Source: Allacma fusca (Eukaryota; Arthropoda; Collembola; Symphypleona; Sminthuridae). Taken from it: DNA of 64,000 bases. The translations under genes and the position numbers were made by a program. The stretch covers positions 2,728,001 through 2,792,000 of the forward strand of contig OX359249.1 in NCBI GenBank assembly GCA_947179485.1, in the 5' to 3' direction. A model generated the notes under the pieces. The model saw only the letters and a list, made by a program, of their open reading frames with translations, did not search any database and was not told the origin of the DNA. The number at the start of each line of letters is the position of its first letter. The first letter of the stretch is position 1. This document shows positions 36,221-49,254 of this stretch, in pieces.

Positions 36221-37344
36221 GTAAGTTCCGTCACTTTTTTTCTATCTGTGTAATCCATAATTTCCTCGAAATCCCCTTTTAAATTCCTCTCAATTCCCTA
36301 GAACCTTAGAGTAATTAATTCTCTATCAATTCACATTTAGTAGGATTGAGTAAAAAAACAATGGAAACAGTTAACTGTAAGTGGATCAAAAAAATGCTCT
36401 TGTTTTGTCATTCCTGAAAAATTCCTCTTCTGCCAGAGTTTGTCTGTGGGAACGAGACAGTCGAGCAATAAAAATCCCTCATTTACAATCAAGCAATTCA
36501 TAAGACGAGACTCCGTCTGATTGTAAATTGTAAGGCGAGAAAGTCAATGGAGTTAAAAAATTTTCTCGTTCTGGGACAAAAATGAGGGGGAGAAAAATTG
36601 AGGATTTTAAAAATCTCTTATTGAGGGTAAGGGGAAGGTTTTTATAGGATTGGATCTTAATTAATTTACAGTTACTGATAGAAGTAACCTGGGAAGTCAG
36701 AATGAAAACATTGTTTTATATAATAAGGAGGAACTTATGTCTCTTGTGAAAAAATATGTGAACTAAAGATAATCGCTTTAATTGGATAACTTTGACGGCT
36801 CATTCGTTATTTGTGACGGGGGTGATGGAAAAGCCTTTATTTAATTACGCCAGCTTTCAAATAAAATGAGTACCCGTCTTTCTTGAGGCGCTCTGGGACT
36901 GGATGCTTGTGTGTACCTTGTAAATGGGAAAATTATATGGACATTGTTACAAGCCAATTTTTTCAATTATTATTTCCTATGCCCATAAAGTCAGACGAAA
37001 TATTTAGTTTGCATGTGTAAAGGCTCTGTAGAAATGGAGTAGTCTCAGAGTGCCCCATTCAAGAAAGGCTCGAGCTAAATAAAAAAAGACTTGGAAGCAT
37101 ACGATTCCCAATGACTGACTGATATTCCTACGCAGTGTATCACAGTGCCCCAAAATAGACACTAAATTTGAATAACACTTTTTCTATACTTTAATAATAA
37201 TCACTAACAAGTTTTTTTAAAAATATTCCTATAGTTTTCTTTTTCACACGTATTTTTTGAAATATAAACTCACACGCGTAATTAAAAGGGTATGTAGATG
37301 ACAGGGACTGAGATAACCCTCATGTAAATAAATAATTATGTACT

Positions 37345-37348
<4 letters not shown>

Positions 37349-37377
<29 letters not shown>
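37349..37377 (+). repeat. (TG)n microsatellite
   Basis: About 14 TG units. An overlapping Cys/Val-repeat ORF is an artefact of the repeat. Confidence 0.92.
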
Positions 37378-37380
<3 letters not shown>

Positions 37381-37399
37381 TCTGGGTGTATTTGTGCCA

Positions 37400-40300
37400 A
37401 GCCTGCTGAAGTTGTTCCGTGGTGGTTGAGGGCTATTTATTCTGTAAGAACTTCATGCTGGTTTTCGTCTCCTTCATTCATTCTAAAGCTTTTCCAATTA
37501 CCTCCAAACTTTATGACTCCTGATCTGTTTGTCTATTGGAAGTACTATAAATATATGTATCTAATTCTCATGCAGATTTGTCTCATGAATCATTGCTACT
37601 TCTGACTTGTGCTGGCGTCTAAATTCACGGGTATAATATTCCATTGGGAAAAAGGTATCAACAGTTACGACAGGACTGGGAAAAATGCACTAGGGATAAG
37701 AAAAACTGATGGTTATGCCAAATCATTTATTTTTTACGAGTTCAACAGGTCATAGTCTTTTTTTATGGACATTTCTGATGAATTCGCCCCAGCTTTCATA
37801 TGTTTGTCAATATGGAGGCTGCTCTAACTTGTCTCTTTGTCGGATTCGCTTTCCTTTTGAATTATGGCTTCACACATTTTTTTTCTCACACAAATTCATG
37901 ACATGGACGGTGGATGGGATGCTTATTAGATTACGAGAGCGGCTATTCCTAGTGCTAATCAAGCTCCTGCATTATTTTTATATTTGTATTTTTTAAAAAG
38001 GCTCTGATAGGCTTCGTTTCACTTTTTTCCCCAAGATTTCTATCCATGGCAATATTTTCGCAATTTTATATTGCTCACATCTTCGATCAATCTAAGATTA
38101 TTGCAGATTCATAGTTTCATTTAGGATTTACTCGTAAGTACCAATTCGTTCCATTTTGAATATATTCTCAAAATTTGGCACATTCCAAGATTTTCGCAAT
38201 ATAGGTTTTTTTTTGTAGACGAAAAACTTGTTTCAGCATCTTCAAGGATCTTTGTGCATTTAAAAAAAACATTTTCACAAACAATAAGTAAATACTTTCA
38301 CTAATTTTATGTCGCAAGATTTTCGTTGAAAATTTTACACGAGTCAAATCTCGAGTCGATTCTAGGAAATTAAAATACCACGATGAGGTTTTTTAAGGAC
38401 CTTTTGTATATTTTAGCAATAATTATTGATACTAGACTCACTGGAGATCTCTTTCTGAGAATTGGGAAGGAGTGCTTCAGAAAGTAATTAACTAGTAGTA
38501 AAATATGCCTGTGAGAGAACTCCAGACTGTGTGAATGGCTCTGTTTGGCATTGAACTCCAGCTGTGTCGGCTATAGTGGAGTTCCAAGTACAACAAAGGG
38601 ACAGAGAGGACACTCTCCCCAAATCCCATTAGAAAAAGTTCCCCGTGGAAATACTGGACCAGTTCTTCTCGAGATAGAGCATATGCAAAGATCGTAGAAG
38701 AGAAGGAAAAAAAACTGCTCAATTAAATAATATTATGCAGAAGTTACGAGATGAGAGGAAGAAGTGGAGAAGGAGGTTGAGGGAGCATGGGACTATGGTC
38801 TCTGTGAGAGCAGTGAGAATTGGAGTTTACCAGTTAATTAAGTGATATTTACTGGATAATAGAGAGGAGATATGCAGGGGATCAAGTCATTCTCATCCCA
38901 AAGGGAATTGTTTTTGGGAAAAGTGGACATGGCTCCAATTAAAGTCCCCTCATCTTCCTACATCTCCACTCACGCTGGTTCCACTGATTTGCAACGTCTT
39001 CTGGAGCCTGACCTCCGTCGTGGGTTGGACACAAGATGGGGAGGGGGGGGGTGGGGTGAAAAAAAAATAGGAGTAAGATGTTAAAAAAAACTGATCAGAA
39101 AACTTGCCAGATATTACGCATAATCTGATCATTTGTGTTTCCATGTCCATGAAAGTGTAATGTGGTTTCTTGTAAAAAGTTCAAGAACTGGTTCACTCTC
39201 AATTCCAAATTCTCGACATCCTTCCTCTTCATTGCTTTGACTACTGCCAGCTTTAATAATTATATGTACTACTAGGGCACCCCATATGTACTTTTGTAGT
39301 GCTCTAGAATTGACTGGTCTCTACAGACCACACTTGGTGTGGCGCATCTCCTCGTAGTATAGCCTTGTCTCTGGGGCAGCAAATATAATTGGACCCAGTC
39401 CGGCTCAACAGTTTCCATCTCCAAGAGATGCTGGCTATGCGTGTATTTATAAGCACCAGGTCTGACTTTCTTGAGGGCTCCTCTCATAAAGAGACCTCTC
39501 TGTAGCTCGGCCATGTAGATATACAAAATCCCAACCTCAAATCCGCAACACACACACACACACACTCACACACTGTCTCTCGCCATTAGACAAAGTGAGT
39601 ACATATGTAATTATTGACGAGAGTACATTTGTGCTGAGGAAACTACGGAGAGTACATATGTACAGGGAGTACATCTGTAGAAGAGAGTGCCTGCCGAGAG
39701 GCTCAATGGGAACCTGTTCACTCACCAGAATAATACACAAAGTTTTCTCATGAATACACATGAGGAGCAGTAAGGAGCCATGAGACTGTGTGTAACAATA
39801 AGAGGTTCATTGTTGTAGGTAATAGTCCCCCCTCCCCCCTCCAACAAATCATCCCATTTGTTCACATTTTATCACTTCCCTTCATTTTCCCACACAAAAA
39901 TCCCAAGGATCTACATACATATCCAGGTTTTTTTCTGGAACAGCATCAATCCTTAAATTAATTTACCATATAGAGTCATTAGAAAAACAGAGTCAATATA
40001 TAAGTCAAGTGATTGAATTCCTCATCAGAGTGGAAATATCCCTGGGTCTCTTGGTACAGTCTCAGGAGAGACTTGTATCTACCAAATCACATTTAGGAGT
40101 TTGGATATTCCACGGGGGGAAAAAAATCCTTTCCATGTTATAAATGTGACAGGTTGAGGTGAGTAATATCGTTGCGGATCCTCAACCAGATCGGCCCACG
40201 TCCATGTATTGAGAGATGTGTAGAAACTGTGTCTCTGCACTAGAGGTTCTTTGTGTAGATATGTGTTTGTGTGTGTGAGTGTGAGAGGGATGTATGGGAA

Positions 40301-42850
40301 TTGAAGGGAAATGGATAGGAAGCGGTTGTAAATATTGGGAGCCCACGCAAAATCCATAATAATCACTGGAATGACTTGTACAAGCAATTTATACACTTTT
40401 AAAATGTCTTCATTTTTTTCGCCAATTTTCCCAACGCCCCTCGATTAAATCACCTTCATGGAGATCAGCACTGCTCTCGTAAACATTTGTCATCCACTCG
40501 TTTACAACAGTATGGTCAACAATTAGAGCGAGTTTTCAACTCGTGTCCTATGAGTTTGCCAAGAGTGACTGTACATATGTAGATACTGTATAGGAGCCCG
40601 TCGACATTGCTTATAAGTGCTCCAATTTCTCATTGTATATAGATAATTATACTCTGGGCAAAGTAATTACATGCATAATTAGAGCAGATGTAGAGGACGG
40701 AGGGAGTGCAAAAAATAGGTTGACCTTATAGTTTGAGTGGAACCCCAAACCTGCCTTTGAGATGTGTCCAATATTCTGTCATTACAATTTTCCTCATTTG
40801 ATATGATTCCGTGAATTGTTTCAACATCCCATTATTTATCCCAGATCCTGATTTTCTGACACTAGCCACTAGAGAAGAGTGAGTTTAGAAGAATTTATGG
40901 GAGGCCTGGCCTTAAAATGGCTTAATATGGTTGAGACACATTGTGGAGCTCTCTGACTCGGCAGAAACAAGAATCCTTTCGTCGACAGATTTATTTATGT
41001 ATTTATTTATTTGTCTAGATTGTATCTGTCTCTGCCACAAACCTTACAGAAAATGTTATTTTGTCGTTAATTAGATTTGACAGGAAAAACAACTATTTTT
41101 GTGATATTTGTCCAAAATTAAAGAAAACTATATTCCTTTTGAACTGGGCCCATTTTTTTAAAGTACGAAGGAGTGAGACAAATTATAGCACTTTGTCCCC
41201 CTTCACTCACACAATGAATATAAAAATACAATATTATTATTATTATGAATAGTATAGGATGCACATACCAAACTGTCAAGACATTCACGATGTACCTGTA
41301 AAAAAAAAAGATCGATTTAATTTTTGATTCCATCCAATTGTAATAATTACTTCAGCTGTACATCTTTCAATTTGGATAAGGAGCTTGGGGAAGAGTGTGC
41401 TATGGGGAGGTAATTAAATTAGGCATGGGGTCAAGTGAAATTTTAGAGGAGATGAGGGGAAAATTCAGGGCAGACTTGTAATGACTGTTGATTCGTATAT
41501 CTATAGTTTGAGGGATGAACTTTTGCCCTCCGGCTACATGGAGTAAGAAATGACAGATTTCTAAAATGTTGAGTATGAACAGCAGGTCTGGCTAAATAAA
41601 GAGCCCTCGATGCTGTAATGAGATCCTTTTTAGGACTCAGGAGCTCAGAGTTGCTCCATATGTAAGGAAGATTGAATATTTAGGAGGAGATCTGCATCGC
41701 GATTAAAAGAGCAAGTATCTTTTTTTTTCTCCTCTCATGATTGAGAAAAGACGAATGGGTTCGGAGTATAGGGCTGAATCATACACATTGTATCTTGTGA
41801 GGAGGAGAAGAAGGAACATTGTCCCAGAGCTGGAGCTCAGACTGAGCCAGTTAAAGTATCTACATGGGATGTTCTGTGGGCCACAATGTAAGTATAATAA
41901 TTATAATATGTATATGTACATAAAGGTGTGTGAGTGAGGGAAATGGATGAGCCTTGTGGACACAAAAGGACTTGTCATTAAAAACCCAAGGGATGCCCAG
42001 GAGATGCTTCCACTCCAAGCCAGTCCGCATCAGATTAGAGAGACAAACAGGTATACGAGTGTAGATTCTTCTACTTTACATCGTGTAACGTGTAAGATGC
42101 ATGATTTGGAATGGCTTGTAAGGGGAGCTGTTGATGAGCCACTGCGTAACTTCACATATTATGTCTTTAGCTATGGTTCTATGGTTTAGGGAAATGCACC
42201 TTATCATCTCTCTCCTCTGATGTTCTCTCCAATTGCTCTCAAGTGTTAAGGTTGAGCATAGACGAGTTTCTTATAAGTGCCTGGACGATGCGCAAGGCAC
42301 ACACACACAAATAATTGGGTGATGAGGATCCACCGGCTACGCAGGTTTCACGCATGCAAAATAGAGGGAACGCACGAGGGTTTTTCTCCCCTCAGGTATA
42401 TAATGTGCTTTGTAGTGCAAAAAGTATTAAAAAAAATTCTACAAGAATTCTACATATCTCTGTAGGCCTAAATTTCACTTTACACACAAATAATAACTAT
42501 TATCTGTATACACTGGATTTTTATTCCTAGTCACCTTTCGAGCTTTGTCCCTCTTCATGCAAATGAAAGAGCTTGAGTTATTATAGCGGCGACATTCTTC
42601 AATGTTTTTTTTTTAATTTAATTGTATTTGCACAGTAAGAAAATACAGGAATAATTAAAGGTTTAAAAAAAATAATGTATATTTTTTATGCTAATCCTGA
42701 GAAGCTGCTAATTATTCTTGGATGAGGTATCTCCATAAAATATTCTGTTTTTAATTGAAGTTTAACCAAAACAAATGCGAGCCATTAAAATCATTGTTAT
42801 TTATCACTGCTGTGTGAGCTTGTACTAGTGCAAGAGGCTTGACATGACAT
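37400..42850. other. MITE-poor unassigned interval
   Basis: About 5.4 kb with two small tandem repeats and no convincing MITE copy. It includes two adjacent plus-strand ORFs at 41737-41937 and 41947-42189 with protein-like composition, treated as leads only. Confidence 0.4.
39547..39573 (+). repeat. (CA)n microsatellite
   Basis: About ten CA units, one CT interruption, then three more CA units. Confidence 0.88.
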
Positions 42851-42851
42851 T

Positions 42852-43479
42852 AGTTCAGTGGATACCAGAATTTCTGGATTTTAGTGCAGCAGTACAAGGA
42901 TTTTGCTGGCGGAGTGCAGTGGGAGATTTGCATAAGAGAACTGCAGTAGTGTTGGAATTTTGAGGGGATACTACCAAAGGAGTGTATGCATATGGGATGG
43001 GATGAGAGTGCAGCGTAAGAATGTCAGGATTTTAGTGCAGTCCAAGAATTGATTGACGGTAGTTGAGTGTAAGAATTGCTTAAAATTAGTACAGTACAAG
43101 AATTGCTTGACGTTTGGTGTGCAGTATAAAAATGGTGGGGAGTTGTAGAGCATTAAAATGGACTGACGTTGCGGGGCCGTGTAAAAATGCCTTGACGTTG
43201 TGCCGTATAAAAATGGCTTATCTCCTCACTCACAATCAGTACAAGTACTCCTTGACAGGAGTGCAATATAAAAATTAGGAAAAGGCATCAAGTGCAGAAT
43301 AAGAATCGGATGGGATGAGTGCAATAATGGAGAGGAATTGCATATATGGGATGGGTGCAGTATAGAAATTGCAAGGCATTAGTGCAGTTTAAGATTGGCA
43401 TGGGATGACTGAAGTTTAAGAGTTGGGGGAGATTAGTGCACCAGAAGAATTGGATGGACGAGTGCAGTTCAGAGGAATT
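42852..43479 (+). repeat. Degenerate minisatellite, about 27-bp unit, about 20 units
   Basis: Variants of AGTGCAGTATAAGAATTGGA plus GGGATG repeat head to tail. Clear units include those starting near 43031, 43291, 43380 and 43407, each 27 bp; others are 26-31 bp or carry insertions. Divergence between units is high, so the array is old or has stopped homogenising. On the minus strand the 27-bp period keeps frame and gives a repeating FLYCT-like nonapeptide in a 60-codon ORF; that is probably incidental. Confidence 0.8.
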
Positions 43480-43489
43480 GATGGGATTG

Positions 43490-44473
43490 GAAGTGAGGAG
43501 GTGCAGCTGGTTCGTAGGGAAATGTCAACTCTGCCAAAGGCCGAGGATCAAGTGAGACACCGTCTTCACCACTTTATTTTTATATAACCAGTGATTTTTT
43601 CCATGAACGGAGTTGTTGGACGGAAAGTGGAGGAAAATGACAAGAGTTGAGCTCTCTGCCGCACTAAATTATGGACGGAGTGAGGGAAATGACTGACCAT
43701 CTGCTGAGCATACCTAATAAAGTGAGGGCACACAAGTAGGAACTGACCCTGTGAGTTCTGAGAGCGGATGGATTGGAAGGTGTATGTTGATGCAGGAGTC
43801 AGGGGAGTGTGTCGGAGTAGGAAATTAAATGCAGTTGATATTTTTTATGACCATAGTAGATTTTATTACGAGTCAAGGACTTGTCTCTCTTTAGCCCTCC
43901 GTCCATGCAGCACCGTCACTCAGTCAAGTCAACCACGTACTCCTGACACGTACTACTTACATCTTATCATATGATTATTATACCTATCTGTGCATTCCTT
44001 ATTACTCCCAATCCCTCTCCTGTCCCTGTCAACGACAACATGTCCATTGGGAAATGTGACGCTCAGCTCAAGCTACTGCATGTGCTTCCCCATAGATAGA
44101 TATTATGAAGGCTTACGTGAGACTGTTTTTACGTTGGATCCGGAGTATGTACGTACGAAGGTAATTACTTACACAGTCCTGTGTAATTACATGCATAGGA
44201 GGTCCCCCTGGGAAGAAGTAGGTAAATATGTACATAACATGTACTTCATCTCTTACCCCTGAGAGTCAAAGGTTGTTGGTATTTTGATCACCAGATCAAT
44301 ACTCGTCCGTCACCCTGCTTCTTCCCTTTTCAAATGAGGTGAGTGCAGTTGGGATCTGACTTTTAACTTCCATAATAACAGAGAAAAAAGTAATTTTATT
44401 CAGAGCAACTACTTCTTGCCACTTCCTGCTTTTACACCACAGTCCCAACCCAACCTATAGATACTCTTTTTTT

Positions 44474-44512
<39 letters not shown>

Positions 44513-45195
44513 CCTTACCTTCTTACATATTAATAATTATTGGACTTGCTACAGTTTAACAGGTCTAGATCTGCTGGGCTGCTTCCTCTTTCCATATACA
44601 ACTAAATTATAGGAGCTAATCAGCTCATGTAGGATCATAACTCCATCTCCTGCCAACATCCTTCCATGCAAATTAATTTTCGTCCTGCCAAATTCCCTAG
44701 ATTGATTTTGCATTTTGATCGATACAATTATTACTCCCATTGAGTCCAAACCTCAATTATCCCTTACGTCACATTTATTACTCTCTCACGTGCTCCCATG
44801 CCTTGTTCTTCCCTTGAAGAACACGCTTCCTCATAGGTACAATTTACATAGCGCCATTCTTCAAATAATCAATTTCCAATCACCGGCCCTTAATTGCCTC
44901 TGCCTCTGTGGCAAGTTCGAGTGGAAGGATTTCAAACTTTGTTGATCATCTTCAGGGGAAATTACAACAAAATGCTGCAATCTTCCACAAGACTGCCGAG
45001 TCTCCTCATTGAGGATGAATCTTCAATAGAATATTGATTTGAAGTAATTATTGAATTGAAGAGTCTCTTCTTATTTCGTAATATCCGTAGGGAACACTTT
45101 CTTTTAAATATTTGTATTATTTTTTTTATTCTAATTGTGCAAAATTATTGGGACACATTCCTGACTTTTGCCTGACAGTTGGGAAGACTTGTAAG
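43490..45195. other. No gene recognised
   Basis: Apart from the (CT)n tract at 44479-44505, only short ORFs with no recognisable product are seen. Confidence 0.45.
44479..44505 (+). repeat. (CT)n microsatellite
   Basis: About 13 CT units directly after a run of C. Confidence 0.92.
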
Positions 45196-45197
45196 AG

Positions 45198-45252
45198 TTG
45201 AATTTTGCTCATTGTAAGGGTGCTCTTATAGGAAAGAGAAGTACAGATAATT
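45198..45252 (-). mobile_element. MITE (CAGTG family), one end
   Basis: GAGTTGAATTTTGCTCATTG followed by GGGTGCTCTTATAGGAAAGAG matches the terminal third of minus copies. The last bases are changed. Confidence 0.45.
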
Positions 45253-46619
45253 ACAGAGAACCCACGAGGTGTCCACATTGTGACGCAGGGACAAATTCAA
45301 TGAGATGAAAGTCATCTTCTTGAAAAATGGGGTGACTAATTGTAACGTTCCCTCGGGATGGGTGCTGGCTTGAGACAAATTGTTAAAGATTGAAATAATT
45401 GTTGTTATCTATACCTACTGAAAATTGGAAGAGCCGAAGACCTCTGCATATGATCAGCATCTTGTAAGCTGCTCATTCCTATGTGAAACCCAAAAAGTTG
45501 CGTAATTAAATAGACTTTGGGAATTTGAACGTAAACCATGAAAGGGCTGTGATTTGATGTGAAACCGAAGCCTCCTATAACATAATACATGGGATTGAAA
45601 GTAACGAGCTGCTGAGAGACAATACTGGGACAAAAGCCTGACTTGGATTTCTATGAGGACATTTACACATGCCTATATCTAGATACGTATCTACATCCAT
45701 AGCGTAAGAAGCTACTCAAATTCAATCCCCTGTACATGGGAGCATTAATTGAGGCTGAAGAAGTTGTGAGACATAAGCTCTCATGTTTGCATCTGATTTG
45801 AATTGTCTCCGTTTGAAAGGAGAGACGGAGCGCTGGGCTTCTTTGCATCTTGGCATCTCTTTATCCCGATCTACCTTGTCCTGGCTCTTGTCCTCGGAAT
45901 GTTCAGTGGAGGCAGCATCTCTGAAGATCACGTTATTAAAGGGAAAGAGACGCACAGGAGCCTTTGGCCATAAGATGAGGATTTATTTGGTCGAGTCGTT
46001 TTTTCCTCAGCAGGATAAAATCCAATGCATTGAAGCAGCTGGGGCCACCACAGACAGTCAGAGCGTCTCTGTGGATAGTCTATGTGTAGGATATATGGCG
46101 TACATGTATCGTATCCCCGTATGGCTATGTGCGTATGCCTTGGGATTATGTACATACTTGAAGAAACTAGATCTCCTCAATGTTCCTCTCCTGTATTAGC
46201 TCTCACTCAGCTGGAATATAATCGGGTGCAAATCGCTCAAGGGACACAAAAGAAACTGCTCTTTTTGAGGAGCATCAAGAACCTAATCAGAGGAATTTGA
46301 TAGCGCCACACTTTTCCTCTCTGTCCATCTTCCCTTACCAACCCATATCCTTACACTACCTGTATACATACATACATTACATACCATCAAATGTGGACTC
46401 CCAAAGTATTCATGCACACTCACTCGCGAGACGTAATTTCTTTTACAGACGTGGAACGAAAAGTCAAATCCACCCAAACACCGCCACTCTTTCATCCCAA
46501 AGCGCTCAATAGTCAGGCAGATTGAGGATTATCTATCTGTACATAGTCTTAGAATTGCATGATCGCACGGCGTGCTCTGTAAAGAATACCTCCACACCAG
46601 GGACAACTCCATTCCTTTA

Positions 46620-46790
46620 CAGTCCAATCTCTCTATACAAACACCCCTCACAATGTCACAATTTGACACTCCAATCATCAAATGCGAGTGCAAAAAATTC
46701 GCGTTGGATAAACGGGAATGTTCCAAGATAATTTTCCTCTTGTAGAGAAAGTATTCATGTACATCTGTCTCGTGTAGTAAGAGTTCACTG
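46620..46790 (+). mobile_element. MITE (CAGTG family), both ends and TA flanks
   Basis: TA-CAGTCCAATCTCTCTATAC, plus core (TTGGATAAACGGGAATGTTC) and AGAGTTCACTG-TA. 171 bp, typical full-length size. Confidence 0.85.
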
Positions 46791-46795
46791 TAGAA

Positions 46796-46801
46796 TCTGC
46801 A

Positions 46802-46833
<32 letters not shown>

Positions 46834-46915
46834 AAAAGTGAGCCCCTAAAAGAAGCAAAATTTGACCTGTTTTTAGTGAATGTTCTCACTGGCTTTTACT
46901 TGAGTTCAATGAAAA
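46796..46915 (+). mobile_element. MITE (CAGTG family), left half with a (CT)n expansion
   Basis: TCTGCACTCTCTCCCTCTCT is the family start, with a CT tract exactly where the consensus has CTCTC. The family sequence resumes with GCCCCTAAAAGAAGCAAAAT and a TTTGACC segment. The right end is missing. Confidence 0.65.
46810..46833 (+). repeat. (CT)n microsatellite inside a MITE end
   Basis: Twelve CT units with MITE sequence on both sides: GCACTCTC before, CCCCTAAAAGAAGC after. Confidence 0.92.
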
Positions 46916-47224
46916 TCGTAACATTTTGGTATGTATTTGAAAAATGTGTCACAATTATGCCTGACAAAACATATTGTAGCTGAGGTCTATTTTCATGAGA
47001 TTGCAGAAACCTGTGTAGAGTACAGAGCATCACTTTTAGGACAATAGTCTTGACTTTATACTCCAATGCGACGACCATAAAGGAAATAAAGCGCGGTATT
47101 TGAGGATAAATTGCCACCCAAATTAGCCTCGTAAAAATTAGTTTATCATTTATCGACGGAAAAAAATCTTGTTGTAAGGAGAGCTCTTTGGCCGAGAATA
47201 AATTGCAGAGGACAATCTGGTCGT

Positions 47225-47335
47225 AAGAGTACCGTTAAAAAATTGACTATAATGGCATGCTCTTATAAGGAGAAAAAAATCATTGGGGTCAACAGGGAAA
47301 TCCCAAATATTTTTGCCCCTGTAATTATTATAGAG
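47225..47335 (+). mobile_element. MITE (CAGTG family), internal part without ends
   Basis: GGCATGCTCTTATAAGGAGA, a TCATTGGGGTCAACAGGG core and CAAATATTTTTGCCCCTGTA. Neither terminus is clear. Confidence 0.6.
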
Positions 47336-47616
47336 AAAATATCCTGATGGTGGAGGCTCATCGAGTAAAGATTCATGTATCTATTTGTTCTCACACTGAA
47401 ATCCCATTAGCGGTCCGTTTATAAGGGAACTCTGGTTCTAAAGGGAGCATTATCTCGGTCCATTCATCTGTCCATTCACACATTTAGGCGAAATTAATTA
47501 TTGTAAGGATATTTTTTTTTATTAAAAACCTCCGGTCCCTTGCGACTCCCTTAAAACAAGATTTCACTTTAATGGAGTTCCTCAGAATTGGAGCAAGTAT
47601 GTGTGCTACATTTGAT

Positions 47617-47720
47617 CTTACACGGAGTCTCTTATAGACAGGAGCTACTGCAGATGCTCTCACAATATGAAAATCCAATATTGGGGGTAATGAGGGATGT
47701 CCCAAAAATATGTCTACCCC

Positions 47721-47778
<58 letters not shown>

Positions 47779-47821
47779 AAAATGTTGTTGTAGGGAGGTC
47801 TGGGATGGTGCGAGTACACTG
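47617..47821 (+). mobile_element. MITE (CAGTG family) with a large (GA)n expansion
   Basis: GTCTCTTATAGACAGGAGC at the left, CCAATATTGGGGGTAATGAG and AAAAATATGTCTACCCCTAG in the core, a GA tract, then GGGAGGTCTGGGATGG and GCGAGTACACTG-TA. The tract stands at the internal TAGAGAG motif of the consensus, a different place from the copy at 33251. Confidence 0.72.
47721..47774 (+). repeat. (GA)n microsatellite inside a MITE
   Basis: About 26 GA units, the longest dinucleotide tract in the window, flanked by MITE sequence on both sides. Confidence 0.95.
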
Positions 47822-49254
47822 TACAAGATGTTGGGTTGTGAGGACCTTATGGCCATTAATGGTTACAAAATAAAGTGAAATTAGAACTGCTGCTTAAATA
47901 TAAATGCAACTTTTGACGTGATTTTGCCTTCGGTGATGTTTGCATGTTTTGCAGTTTTTATTGAGCATGTAGTACTAAAGGGCATGCTTACATAAAAAAA
48001 ATCTGCTCTTCTTGTCTTGGTTCTCTTAGCGTATCCTCACATAATTGTACAGGGATATCCAATTATATGCTTACCAGTCCCAGTGTTGGGAATTCTCCTG
48101 TGCATATAAGTTCCCCTGTCGTAATTGTGCGTATAGATTTATATAACGTAGTATGTATATACGGTAGATATGATGTAGGCGCTTATGTTGATCCTAAGAG
48201 GATTTAATTGTGAGTGAAGAGTTGTGTTGAGCATAAATGTGACGATTGTAAAGCTATTCAAAGTCACTCATGCAATAATTCCTAAGTTAGGCCACTTTTC
48301 CACTGATCTCATCCACTCCCTTACAAAATATCAACTGTCTCTTGCAAAGGAGATAACACCTGATACCTTTTCATGTACCGTCCTCGAATCTCCATTTCGA
48401 AATCCTGAGCATAATCTCAGACGCACTGGTCTCCATTAGGACACATACAAAGGAACATTACAGACACAAACGCTCTTCCTCTCTGTGTAATGTCCTGCGT
48501 CTCACTCAACGTAATGAGACTGGTGCTCAGAGAGTATTTACTACTTAATTTCCAAACTATTCAAGTTAAAAATTAGTTGAGGGAAAAAATAAATTGGGGA
48601 AAAAATAGATAGATACTGACTCTGGGAGGAGACATTGAGAGACTTTGAACTTGTCAGGAAGGAGGTAAAATGTGGAATGTGATTTAGACGACTGGTACGA
48701 TTTCCAATCCCAACTCCTCTATTGTTTCTCTTAATTTCGAAGTGCGTATTCAAGAATTGGGGCATTGGAAAAACCAATAGAAAAAGGGTCTATTTCTGCG
48801 TGAGTCGTGATCCTCTCGACCCTGCCTTGGCAGAGAGTTGCAAAAGTGGTTAACGAACTTCAGTATTATTTCCTAGAACTTATGCAAACATTAATAGGTC
48901 TGGGAATGGAATGATAAATATAGCAGGAGGGGCCTGACAGGACCTCGAGTATTAATTAGCTCCTTCAAATCTGAGATGTAGATCACGAGACGGACAGAGT
49001 CTGGCAGTGCTCACCTGTCTCCTCAGCTCCTTCTAATTTACACTTGTTCTGGCTATAATAATTACCAACACATTTTGGACGGTGTGTAAAACAAAAAATA
49101 CACTCCTCAAATTAATTGCGGAGGGAGGGAAATAATTTTTAAATGGAGGGAAATTAAAGTAAAATTACTAAGTATGGGTGGGAAAGGTTACACAGTCTGG
49201 CTCCTTATTTTGTGACAACGTCCATTCCACTCCTGTATGATCCAACTCACTCTA

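Noticed and set aside
42852-43479. CRISPR-like array
   Set aside because: Units are contiguous and degenerate, with no constant repeat/variable spacer pattern, in a eukaryotic context.
47588-47878. ORF with a long Arg-Glu repeat
   Set aside because: A direct translation of the (GA)n tract within a MITE.
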